A stretch of DNA of 37,642 nucleotides from assembly GCA_018713105.1 (NCBI GenBank), contig DVFT01000074.1, positions 1 to 37,642 of the forward strand. The letters run 5' to 3'. How positions within the stretch are numbered: the stretch's first letter is position 1; the number at the start of each line of letters is the position of its first letter. The notes under the pieces were generated by a model, which saw only the letters and a program-made list of their open reading frames with translations, searched no databases and was not told where the DNA came from. Both the position numbers and the translations under genes were made by a program. This DNA is from Candidatus Limivivens merdigallinarum (GTDB lineage Bacteria; Bacillota; Clostridia; Lachnospirales; Lachnospiraceae). Shown here in pieces: positions 6,779-13,942 of this stretch.

Positions 6779-8278
6779 ATGAGTGATCTGGCAAAAATCA
6801 AAGAACCAAAGAAAGCCCGGATCGGACTGTACAGCGCAGGGCTGCACGCATACTGGGAACAGTTTGACGGACTCCTGGACTGCCTGATGGGGTACAACCG
6901 CTTCATTGCTAAGAAGCTTGGGCAGTGGGGCGAGGTGTATAATTTCGGAATCGTGGATACGGAAGATAAAGGACGGGAAGCCGGAGAATTTTTCAATCAA
7001 CATAACGTGGATATTATTTTTTCCCATGCGGCAACCTACTATACCAGCGCATGCGTCTTGCCGGTCCATCAGATCAGCAGCGCACCCTGTGTGATCCTGA
7101 ACCTGCAGCCAACGCCGGAGATGGCTTATGAGAGCACCGGTACGGACCGATGGCTGGCTCAGTGTGTGGGCTGTTCCATCCCCGAAATTTCCAATGCCTT
7201 CAACCGTGCAGGGATTCCCTTCCGGGTCGTAAACGGCCTTTTGGGGCTGTCGGAGACACCCGCCTTTGCCAAAGCATGCGAGGTAACGGAGCATCGTCCT
7301 GAGGCAATCCATGCCTGGCAGGAGATTGAAGAGTGGTGCATGGCTGCCTCTGTAAAGCGAACTCTTAGGTGGTCCAGGTTTGGATTTTTGGGGGGTTACT
7401 ACAGCGGCATGCTGGATATGTACAGTGATTTTACGATGCTGCAGGCGCAGACAGGAATGGATATTGAGATTTTGGAGATGAGTGACCTGGATGCCTATCT
7501 GAAGTCAGTGACAGATACGGAGGTTTCGGACAAGCTGGGAGAGATTCGAGACTTCTTTGAGATTTCCGGGGATTCCCCGTCGGATCCGATTGCCAAGAAA
7601 CCCACCGAGGAGCAGCTCTTGTGGTCGGCAAAGGTGGCATGTGCCCAGGAAAAGATGGTACGGGATCGTAATCTGGACAGCGTTTCCTATTATTATCACG
7701 GCAGAGACGACTATTTTGAAGAGGTGCAGGGCGGTTTTATCGTAGGCTTTTCTCTATTGAATGCTTCGGGGATCGCCTGTGCGGGAGAGGGAGATATCAA
7801 AACGGCGCTCGCTATGAAAATCGCGGATATCTGTCAAAAAGGAGGAAGCTTCTGCGAGATTGTAGCGGCTGATTTTAACCGCGGCACGATGATCCTGGGG
7901 CATGACGGTCCTTTCCATTTTGCCATCGCAAAGGGGAAACCGATCCTTCGGGGGATGGGGGTATACCATGGGAAGAGGGGAAGCGGCATTTCTGTGGAAG
8001 CAAAAGTTCGCCCGGGCGCTGTAACGACCTTGGGTGTGACCCAAACCGGGGACGGAAGGCTGAAATTCAATATCAGTGAAGGGGAAGCGATCGATGCGCC
8101 CATTTTACTGAATGGGAATACTTCCACCCATATCCGCTTTTCCTGTAAGCCGGTGGAATATATGGACCGGTGGTTCCAGGAAGCACCTACCCACCATCTG
8201 GCTTTGTCCGTGGGGCATAATGCAGGGCTTTTCGTAAAAATCGCACAGCTTCTGGACATTCCCTATGCGATCTATTAA
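6779..8278 (+). CDS. L-fucose/L-arabinose isomerase-family protein
   Basis: A 499-residue cytoplasmic protein resembling the L-fucose/L-arabinose isomerase superfamily (aldose-ketose isomerases with a Mn-dependent C-terminal domain). Supporting segments are the N-terminal Rossmann-like part IGLYSAGLHAYWEQF, the GGYYSGMLDMYSDF stretch around 220, the GIACAGEGDIKTALAM segment around 345, and LSVGHNAGLFVKIAQLL at the C-terminus. The start at 6779 is chosen because AAGGAGGT lies 9 nt upstream; the longer frame (TTG at 6722) would place that ribosome site inside the gene. It is followed 52 bp later by a RhaS-like binding protein and then rhaM, so the substrate is probably L-rhamnose or another 6-deoxy or pentose sugar. 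It is not RhaA, which is about 420 residues and of different sequence. Confidence 0.7.
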   Translation: MSDLAKIKEPKKARIGLYSAGLHAYWEQFDGLLDCLMGYNRFIAKKLGQWGEVYNFGIVDTEDKGREAGEFFNQHNVDIIFSHAATYYTSACVLPVHQISSAPCVILNLQPTPEMAYESTGTDRWLAQCVGCSIPEISNAFNRAGIPFRVVNGLLGLSETPAFAKACEVTEHRPEAIHAWQEIEEWCMAASVKRTLRWSRFGFLGGYYSGMLDMYSDFTMLQAQTGMDIEILEMSDLDAYLKSVTDTEVSDKLGEIRDFFEISGDSPSDPIAKKPTEEQLLWSAKVACAQEKMVRDRNLDSVSYYYHGRDDYFEEVQGGFIVGFSLLNASGIACAGEGDIKTALAMKIADICQKGGSFCEIVAADFNRGTMILGHDGPFHFAIAKGKPILRGMGVYHGKRGSGISVEAKVRPGAVTTLGVTQTGDGRLKFNISEGEAIDAPILLNGNTSTHIRFSCKPVEYMDRWFQEAPTHHLALSVGHNAGLFVKIAQLLDIPYAIY

Positions 8279-8330
8279 GAGCAGTAAAAAAGTGCACATA
8301 AAACAAAACATGATTGAAGGAGGATTCATT

Positions 8331-9353
8331 ATGAACAAAAAAGTGATCAGCGCACTTCTCTGTGCAGCAATGGCAGCGAGCATGGCAACGCCAGTATTGG
8401 CAGAAGGGACAGCCGAGGGCAAAACATTCGCCGTAGTGACTAAGGCAGCCGGAAATCCCTACAATGAGAAGGAGGCTTCTGGATTCCAGGAGGTCATTGA
8501 AGCAGAAGGCGGTACCGTAATTGTAAAGCATCCGGAAACGGCCACGGCTGATGCACAGATCAGCGTTGTCCAGTCTCTGATTTCCCAGGAAGTAGACGCA
8601 ATCTGTATCGCAGGAAATGATGAGAACGCTTTGCAGGCATCCCTCCAGGAAGCGATGGATGCAGGGATCAAGGTAGCATGCATGGATGCAAAGGTAAATC
8701 CTGACAGCCGTATGACGTTTGTCAACCAGGCAGGAACCATGGAAATCGGGCAGGCTTTGATGGATGCCGTTTTGGATATTTCTGGCGGGGAAGGCCAGTG
8801 GGCGATTCTTTCTGCTACTTCACAGGCAACCAACCAGAATGCCTGGATTGAGGCCATGAAGGAAGTCATGCAGGATGAAAAATACAGCAAACTGGAGTTG
8901 GTAGAGGTTGTCTATGGTGACGATGAGCCGCAGAAATCCACAGATGTGACCCAGGCTCTGCTTCAGAATTATCCGGATTTGAAGGTGATCTGTGCACCTA
9001 CAACAGTAGGTATCGCCGCAGCCGCCAAGGTTCTGCAGGATTCAGGCTCCGCCTGCAAGCTGACCGGACTCGGACTGCCTTCCGAAATGTCAGAGTATAT
9101 TGGTGATGATGATGCCCATTCCTGCCCGTATATGTTCCTCTGGAATCCCATCGATGTAGGACGTCTGGGAGCGTATACCTCCATTGCACTCGTTAATGAA
9201 GAGATCACCGGAGCAGCAGGGGATACCTTTACCGCAGGCGAGCTGGGCGATTATGAGATCGTAGATGCGGCTGACGGCGGAACCGAAGTGATCTTAGGCG
9301 CACCGTTTAAGTTTGATCCTTCCAACATCGACGAGTGGAAAGATATCTATTGA
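8331..9353 (+). CDS. RhaS-like sugar-binding protein (rhamnose/AI-2 type ABC transporter)
   Basis: A 340-residue periplasmic-binding-protein type I fold protein. The signal peptide ends near MATPVLA/EG. The mature part starts FAVVTKAAGNPYNEKEASGF and contains SATSQATNQNAWIEAM, CAPTTVGIAAAAKVL, LTGLGLPSEMSEYI and LWNPIDVGRLGAYTS, the hallmarks of the rhamnose-binding RhaS/LsrB group. The start ATG follows AGGAGGATTCATT. In a Gram-positive cell such proteins normally carry a lipobox; here there is a Cys in the signal core but no [LVI]-[AST]-[GAS]-Cys, so anchoring is unclear. No permease or ATPase gene accompanies it, so it is an orphan component in this window. Function could also be sensing (extracytoplasmic sugar detection) or binding of AI-2; rhamnose is favoured by the neighbouring mutarotase. 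Confidence 0.8.
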   Translation: MNKKVISALLCAAMAASMATPVLAEGTAEGKTFAVVTKAAGNPYNEKEASGFQEVIEAEGGTVIVKHPETATADAQISVVQSLISQEVDAICIAGNDENALQASLQEAMDAGIKVACMDAKVNPDSRMTFVNQAGTMEIGQALMDAVLDISGGEGQWAILSATSQATNQNAWIEAMKEVMQDEKYSKLELVEVVYGDDEPQKSTDVTQALLQNYPDLKVICAPTTVGIAAAAKVLQDSGSACKLTGLGLPSEMSEYIGDDDAHSCPYMFLWNPIDVGRLGAYTSIALVNEEITGAAGDTFTAGELGDYEIVDAADGGTEVILGAPFKFDPSNIDEWKDIY

Positions 9354-9430
9354 TTTGGAACGAGGTTTTTGCGATCAATTTCTGACTGTCGGATGACTGT
9401 CTGACAGCCTGGAATACCCCCTATGGAATG

Positions 9431-9460
9431 GAACTGCCGCGGAACTGTCTGCGGCAGTTC
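9431..9460 (+). other. Strong hairpin between the binding-protein and mutarotase genes
   Basis: GAACTGCCGC and GCGGCAGTTC form a perfect 10-bp stem with a 10-nt loop. It is not followed by a T-tract, so it is more likely a transcript-stabilising or processing hairpin than a strong terminator. The 200-bp gap 9354-9553 holds nothing else convincing apart from a weaker CTGTC/GACAG hairpin around 9386-9407. Confidence 0.55.
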
Positions 9461-9553
9461 TTGAATCCTTAAGGAGTGTCAAGGATCCTTACGGTAAGTG
9501 GCTGCGGGATAGCTAAGGGTATTCAAGAAAATAGGAACGGAGGATGTTCAATC

Positions 9554-9865
9554 ATGATCAAAGCGTTTAAAATGAAATTATACGAGGGACAGGAAGAAGA
9601 GTACGAGAGACGTCACAGCCTTCTTTGGGAGGAAATGAAGGACATGATCCATGCCCATGGAGGCAGGAATTATTCTATTTTTCTGGACAAACCGACCCTG
9701 ACCCTGTTCGGCTATATCGAAATCGAGGACGGGGAACTCTGGGCAAAAAGCGCAGATACGGAAATTAACCGCAAATGGTGGGATTATATGGCGGATATTA
9801 TGGAGACGAATCCGGACAACAGTCCTGTCTGCGTGGATCTTCATCCCGTCTTCCATCTGGATTGA
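9554..9865 (+). CDS. rhaM: L-rhamnose mutarotase
   Basis: A 103-residue cytoplasmic enzyme that interconverts the alpha and beta anomers of L-rhamnose. Length and sequence fit RhaM throughout: FKMKLYEGQEEEYERRH with the catalytic-type His21, NYSIFLD, LFGYIEIED, then the C-terminal signature KWWDYMADIMETNPDNSP. The start at 9554 follows GAGGATGTTCAATC; the longer frame from 9476 has no support. It closes the AraC-linked sugar locus and is followed by an intrinsic terminator (9887-9925). The usual rhamnose partners rhaA, rhaB and rhaD are not in the window. Confidence 0.9.
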   Translation: MIKAFKMKLYEGQEEEYERRHSLLWEEMKDMIHAHGGRNYSIFLDKPTLTLFGYIEIEDGELWAKSADTEINRKWWDYMADIMETNPDNSPVCVDLHPVFHLD

Positions 9866-9886
9866 ACCATGTTTTTACAGAATAAG

Positions 9887-9925
9887 TGCTAAGCCCGGAT
9901 CCGGAATCTGCGGCTTAGTATTTTT
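9887..9925 (+). terminator. Intrinsic terminator after rhaM
   Basis: CTAAGCC (9889-9895) pairs with GGCTTAG (9912-9918), with an extra CCGGATCCGG palindrome within the loop, followed by TATTTTTG. Confidence 0.75.
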
Positions 9926-9928
9926 GCG

Positions 9929-9957
9929 TTGACAAACCATGAAAAATAGGCTATCAT
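9929..9957 (+). promoter_or_regulatory. Consensus sigma-A promoter for the riboswitch/protease transcript
   Basis: TTGACA at 9929-9934, an exact 17-bp spacer, and TATCAT at 9952-9957. Transcription should begin near 9964, some 20 nt before the conserved aptamer core. Confidence 0.85.
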
Positions 9958-9977
9958 AAATTATGAAGTAATATCCT

Positions 9978-10058
9978 ATTAAAAGGCAAACCCGTTGAAA
10001 AGCGGGGACGCAAAGCCAAGGGTCTAAGGCAGAGATGCTATGACAGCCGGTTGCCACA
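9978..10058 (+). ncRNA. c-di-GMP-I riboswitch (GEMM-I)
   Basis: The core matches GEMM-I closely. GGCAAACC is followed by a CCCGTT-GAAA-AGCGGG hairpin with a GAAA tetraloop, then GACGCAAAGCC. A second hairpin closed by GTC/GAC carries CTAAG and TATG, the two halves of the tetraloop receptor (10021-10044). The element closes with GCCGGTTGCC. The ligand pocket lies at the junction of the two hairpins. The RNA is followed by a perfect 8-bp stem (ATGTAAAT 10063-10070 with ATTTACAT 10081-10088) and then an intrinsic terminator before the protease gene. The arrangement points to transcription termination control; OFF by c-di-GMP is the commoner form for this class, but the direction cannot be read safely by eye. 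Confidence 0.93.
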
Positions 10059-10192
10059 TGAAATGTAAATTCAGTTGTTTATTTACATCCGTGCGTAGAA
10101 TGATTCATGACGAAGAGAAGAGTGTTTTTTGGGGACGCTTCTAGAGGTTGTGAAGAAGACAAGACTCATAAGAAACAGAATTTTCATTGGCA

Positions 10193-10231
10193 GCCGCTTT
10201 CCATATTCGTTTCGTTGGAAGCGGTATTTTT
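10193..10231 (+). terminator. Riboswitch expression-platform terminator
   Basis: CCGCTTTCCA (from 10193) pairs with TGGAAGCGG (10216-10224, one bulged base), followed by TATTTTTAT. It lies between the c-di-GMP aptamer and the ribosome site of the protease gene, so it is the likely regulated terminator. Confidence 0.85.
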
Positions 10232-10270
10232 ATGCACAAGGATGTTAAAGGAAATAGGAGGAAAGCTATC

Positions 10271-11293
10271 ATGATAAGGAAAAGCTTTAGAGAATGGTTA
10301 CAGGGGAAAGCAGTCAGGATCGGCAGTGTTCTTTTGGCAGTAGCCGTGCTGGTCGGAGGGGGCTTCTGGATTTATGATTATCAGCACCATCAGGATGTGC
10401 CTGAGCTGGTGACTTACGTGGATACCGAAGGAGAAGTGACCATCGATTCCGACGAAGTGCCATTGGCTGCAGCGCCTGAGGTGAAGACAAAGACCACCCA
10501 GAGTACCAAACGGAAAAAAGTCCGGATGAAGACAAGAGCCAAAAAAACGTATACCAAGAAAAAGAAACCAAAGAGCACGACAAAAACCAGGATGACGGAC
10601 AGTACAGATAAAACTGTTACGGTCAAGACCGTCTCTCTGGTCAACACCACGGAACGTTACAAGAAAGGTTCCAAGGTCAAGACGGTATTGACAACCACGA
10701 AGAAAGTAGTGACAACCACGACTGTAAAGAAAAGCAGCAACTCCACACAAACGGCAGGTATTCAGCAGAATTCGCCCAATATCAGCACCAGCGCCGGCAC
10801 CTCCACTTCCGGCACCTCCAGTACCGTAGTAAACGGGGAGATTGCGATTGCCAAAGCTGCTCCCAGAGTGGATGGCAGGGTATCCCATGCATTTACGACG
10901 TTGGGCTTTAAGATTTATCTCAATTCCGGCGTATCCTATTCCGGTCTGTGCGATACGAAGACACGATCCATCACGCTGCGCGCCGCCAATGATACCGCCT
11001 ATCACGAGCTGGGTCATTTCCTTGCATTTATAGCGGGAAATGCGGACAAGTCCTCAGAGTTTCAGGCTATTTATAATGAGGAAAAAGGCAAGTATACAGC
11101 AATCAACAAAGCATATGCCACCCAGAACAGCGCAGAGTACTTTGCGGAATCCTTTAAGGAATATACCTTGGATCCGTCCGCACTCCAGAAGAACCGGCCG
11201 AAGACCTACAATGCAATTGTGAATGCTCTGTCCAAGGTAACGGATCAGCAGATTGCAAAGGTTCAGGCTGTATATGGACCGATCTGGAAATAA
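10271..11293 (+). CDS. Membrane-anchored PPEP/lethal-factor-like zinc metalloprotease
   Basis: A 340-residue protein: short cytoplasmic N-terminus, one membrane helix (about 16-36), a very long Lys/Thr/Ser-rich linker (about 70-190), and a C-terminal catalytic domain (about 195-340). That domain carries the zinc motif HELGH (245-249) and, 40 residues on, SAEYFAESFKEY with a third ligand at Glu293 (or Glu289). It ends with KNRPKTYNAIVNAL, a pattern shared with the anthrax lethal factor catalytic domain and with Pro-Pro endopeptidases (PPEP-1/Zmp1). Those clostridial enzymes cut surface adhesins between prolines. Typical PPEPs are about 200 residues and secreted; this one is tethered by a helix and basic linker. 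The start follows AGGAGGAAAGCTATC. Control by the c-di-GMP riboswitch upstream parallels C. difficile PPEP-1. Substrate unknown. Confidence 0.85.
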   Translation: MIRKSFREWLQGKAVRIGSVLLAVAVLVGGGFWIYDYQHHQDVPELVTYVDTEGEVTIDSDEVPLAAAPEVKTKTTQSTKRKKVRMKTRAKKTYTKKKKPKSTTKTRMTDSTDKTVTVKTVSLVNTTERYKKGSKVKTVLTTTKKVVTTTTVKKSSNSTQTAGIQQNSPNISTSAGTSTSGTSSTVVNGEIAIAKAAPRVDGRVSHAFTTLGFKIYLNSGVSYSGLCDTKTRSITLRAANDTAYHELGHFLAFIAGNADKSSEFQAIYNEEKGKYTAINKAYATQNSAEYFAESFKEYTLDPSALQKNRPKTYNAIVNALSKVTDQQIAKVQAVYGPIWK

Positions 11294-11335
11294 GACGAAT
11301 CGTTGCAGAGAAGCAGCAGGACGCGGATAAGATGG

Positions 11336-11387
11336 AAATACCGCTTCACAGAATCCCATTAGGGATCGTGGAGCGGTATTTTTGTCT
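11336..11387. terminator. Bidirectional terminator between the protease and MATE genes
   Basis: AAATACCGCT (11337-11346) and AGCGGTATTT (11372-11381) form a perfect stem, with T-runs on the plus strand and the equivalent on the minus strand. It serves both convergent genes. Confidence 0.85.
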
Positions 11388-11414
11388 TTTTAACAGGAAG
11401 CTGGGCAATCATTC

Positions 11415-12767
11415 CTAACGGGCTGGCAGCTTTCCCTGTTTTCTATGGAAGTAGATAAAAAAGAGGATGGAAGTCAGTATCCAGGATATGGGGTAGCTGA
11501 ACATTATGGTCTGGATGCTGGAGTTCATAGGGACGACGACAAGGATCCAGAGGATTCTGAGGATACATACGCCGCCGCAGGTCATAAGCATGGGGATGAA
11601 GACATCCCCCATGGCTCGGAGAGCGCCGGAATAGATTTCGATGAACACAAAGGTCGCATAGGCAGGCACAATAAGCCGCAGGATCTGCATTCCGATCTCA
11701 ATGACGGTATCGTCGGTGGTGAAAAGATAGAACATATACTGTCCCAGCGTTATCATAATGAGAGAGATGGCGATAGCGGTTCCGAAGAACATCCCTAAAG
11801 ATACCTTGACGCTTTTCCGGATGCGGTCGTATTTTCCGGCACCGTAATTCTGCCCCACAAAAGTCGTGACTGAGGTTCCGAAGGCGCCGCTGATCATCCA
11901 GAACAGGGAATCTATTTTGCCGAAGGCTGTCCATGCTGCCATGGCGTCGGTTCCAAAGGCATTCAGGGCAGACTGGATGGTGACGTTCGCCAGATTGTAC
12001 ATGACGGACTGGAAGCCTGCAGGGATGCCGATCCGAAGAAGGGACAAAAGGGGAGCACGATAAAAACGGATTTCCCGCAGCGTCAGATGGTACATTTCTT
12101 TAGAACGGCACAGGGTCACGATGATCAGCACTGCGCTGACCGCCTGGGAGATCAGGGTTCCTAAGGCCACGCCTGCCACTCCCATGTGGAATACCACCAC
12201 CAGCAGAAGATCCAGAAAAATGTTCAAAAAGCAGCAGATGATCAAAAAGTACAACGGCCTCTTGGAATCTCCCACAGCCCTTAAAATACCGGAGCCGATA
12301 TTGTAGAGAAAGACAAACAGAATACCGCCGAAATATACCCGCAGATAAAGTGTGGAATCCGCCATGACATTTTCCGGTGTATTCATAAGCCTTAGGATGG
12401 CTGGAGATAACAGAATCCCAAGGATGGACATAACGATCCCGCCTACGATGGAAAATGCGATAGCACTGTGCAGGCTTTTGCTCAGGTTCTGTTCATCTTT
12501 CGCACCGAAAAACTGTGCGATGACCACAGTGGCGCCTGAAGAAAGGCCAACGAAAAAACCCACCACCAGGTTAATGATCTGCCCAGTGGAACCACCCACT
12601 GCTGCCAGGGCTTCCTTTCCTACAAACCGTCCCACCACGATGGCATCTGCCGTATTATAAAGCTGCTGAAAAAATGTTCCCAAAACGATAGGAAAAAAGA
12701 ACAAAAGCAGCTGCTTCCAAATAATTCCTTCCGTAATCTGATTGCCAGAAGCTGTTCGTTTTTTCAT
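11415..12767 (-). CDS. MATE-family multidrug/metabolite efflux transporter
   Basis: A 450-residue integral membrane protein with 12 hydrophobic helices in two halves. Family marks include the N-terminal FPIVLGTFFQQLYNTADAIVVGRFVG, GGSTGQI, GLSSGATVVIAQFFGA and the second-half TFVGQNYGAGK. MATE proteins export drugs, metabolites or toxic compounds in exchange for Na+ or H+. Start: the second of two in-frame ATGs (12765-12767) is preferred, since the sequence around the first one is itself the ribosome site (GAGGAGGAAG). A good promoter (12868-12896) and a 95-nt leader with an 8-bp hairpin lie upstream. It stands alone as a single transcription unit. Confidence 0.9.
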   Translation of the reverse strand: MKKRTASGNQITEGIIWKQLLLFFFPIVLGTFFQQLYNTADAIVVGRFVGKEALAAVGGSTGQIINLVVGFFVGLSSGATVVIAQFFGAKDEQNLSKSLHSAIAFSIVGGIVMSILGILLSPAILRLMNTPENVMADSTLYLRVYFGGILFVFLYNIGSGILRAVGDSKRPLYFLIICCFLNIFLDLLLVVVFHMGVAGVALGTLISQAVSAVLIIVTLCRSKEMYHLTLREIRFYRAPLLSLLRIGIPAGFQSVMYNLANVTIQSALNAFGTDAMAAWTAFGKIDSLFWMISGAFGTSVTTFVGQNYGAGKYDRIRKSVKVSLGMFFGTAIAISLIMITLGQYMFYLFTTDDTVIEIGMQILRLIVPAYATFVFIEIYSGALRAMGDVFIPMLMTCGGVCILRILWILVVVPMNSSIQTIMFSYPISWILTSILFFIYFHRKQGKLPAR

Positions 12768-12809
12768 GGAAAACTTCCTCCTCATGTGACTTAAATTTCC
12801 ACTGCAAAC

Positions 12810-12843
12810 CTGCCGCAGAGGTGTTGGCGTTCATGTGCGGCAG
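12810..12843 (-). other. Leader hairpin of the MATE gene
   Basis: In the untranslated leader (minus strand), CTGCCGCA and TGCGGCAG form a perfect 8-bp stem with an 18-nt loop, about 45 nt before the start codon. It does not match any riboswitch class I can recall. Confidence 0.5.
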
Positions 12844-12867
12844 TCCAGGCAAATGCTGCCCCTTAAT

Positions 12868-12896
12868 CATATAGAACAAGTGGAAGCTTTTGTCAA
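12868..12896 (-). promoter_or_regulatory. Promoter of the MATE gene
   Basis: On the minus strand: TTGACA (12891-12896), 17-bp spacer, TATATG (12868-12873). Confidence 0.7.
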
Positions 12897-13030
12897 TAGG
12901 GAATTCCGGACAAAACAGGGGTTTGAAAAATTTTGTGTGGCTTATTCAAAAACATGGTAAAATAAGGATACAAGTAGGAACTATGCATAAGAAGATGCAG
13001 CGAATATGTAGGATGAGGAGGAACAATAAA

Positions 13031-13852
13031 ATGGCATTGCTTCAAGTTAATTTTTTCTCAGAATGTCTCTTGAGAACGGTTCAGATCCGGGTGATCCTGC
13101 CCGCGGAGGGGAGGGTGTACGGGAAGGAACAGCCCTTTAAAACCCTGTACCTGCTCCATGGCATCCTGGGCAACGATACGGACTGGATCTCTGGAACCCG
13201 CATCGCTCGCTGGGCGGAGGAAAGGAACCTGGCTGTGGTCATGCCTGCGGGCGAAAATCATTTCTATGTGGACTGTGAAGCTACTGGGGAGAAATACGGA
13301 GAATTCATTGGGAAAGAGCTGGTGGAAACGACCAGGAAGATGTTTCCTCTTTCCAGACAACGGGAAGATACGTTTATTGCCGGTTTGTCCATGGGAGGAT
13401 ACGGCGCATTGAGAAACGGGCTGAAATATTGGGAGACCTTTGGGGCTGTCGCTGCCTTGTCTGGTGCACTCATTTTGGAACGGGCACGGAATTCTGACGA
13501 GAGTTCCAAAGAATTTATCTGGAACCGGAGGTATTATACAGGAGTGTTTGGAGATTTGGACCGTCTGAGCGGCAGCGATAAGGACTGTGAGGCCTTGGTG
13601 AGGAACCTGAAGGAACAGGAAGCAGATATTCCGAGTTTGTATCTGTGCTGCGGGACAGAGGATGACTTGTTGAAACAGAACCGGGAATTTGCAGAGCTTT
13701 TGAAGGAGCTGGAGGTGCCGTTCACATACGAAGAAGGCCCTGGAAAACATGACTGGGACTTCTGGGATACGTATATCAAGAAGGTGCTGGAATGGCTGCC
13801 GCTGGAGGGAGAAGTGGATCGGATCAGTAGTGGGAATGTGAAGCGGGATTGA
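13031..13852 (+). CDS. Alpha/beta-hydrolase esterase (EstA/esterase D-like)
   Basis: A 273-residue cytoplasmic serine esterase of the esterase D/tributyrin-esterase type. Visible: TLYLLHGILGNDTDW (oxyanion-hole region, 38-52), the nucleophile elbow GLSMGG with Ser120, an acidic residue at Asp211 or Asp212 in CGTEDDLL, and the catalytic His240 in GKHDWDFW. The family hydrolyses short acyl esters, including acetylated sugars and S-formylglutathione; the exact substrate cannot be told. The start at 13031 follows GAGGAGGAACAATAAA; the frame extends upstream to 12890 without a ribosome site. Single gene between a divergent MATE gene and a terminator. Confidence 0.85.
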   Translation: MALLQVNFFSECLLRTVQIRVILPAEGRVYGKEQPFKTLYLLHGILGNDTDWISGTRIARWAEERNLAVVMPAGENHFYVDCEATGEKYGEFIGKELVETTRKMFPLSRQREDTFIAGLSMGGYGALRNGLKYWETFGAVAALSGALILERARNSDESSKEFIWNRRYYTGVFGDLDRLSGSDKDCEALVRNLKEQEADIPSLYLCCGTEDDLLKQNREFAELLKELEVPFTYEEGPGKHDWDFWDTYIKKVLEWLPLEGEVDRISSGNVKRD

Positions 13853-13884
13853 AGCTCGCTGATTGTCAGGATGCTGGTTAAACA

Positions 13885-13927
13885 GGCAGCCCGGGAGGTT
13901 AGGGAAAAGCCCTCCGGGCTGTTTTTT
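13885..13927 (+). terminator. Intrinsic terminator after the esterase gene
   Basis: CAGCCCGGGAGG pairs with the downstream CCTCCGGGCTG, followed by TTTTTTA. It can also serve the convergent lacI-type gene. Confidence 0.9.
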
Positions 13928-13942
13928 ATAGTAACCATAGCG

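Noticed and set aside
6774-6782. ATG-CGA-TGA mini-frame overlapping the isomerase start
   Set aside because: It is closer to the ribosome site than the chosen start but encodes only two residues; it may slightly affect initiation, but there is no evidence that it is a leader peptide.
10298-11017. 239-codon open frame on the minus strand opposite the protease gene
   Set aside because: It arises from the Lys/Thr-biased codons of the real gene; there is no ribosome site and the translation resembles no protein.
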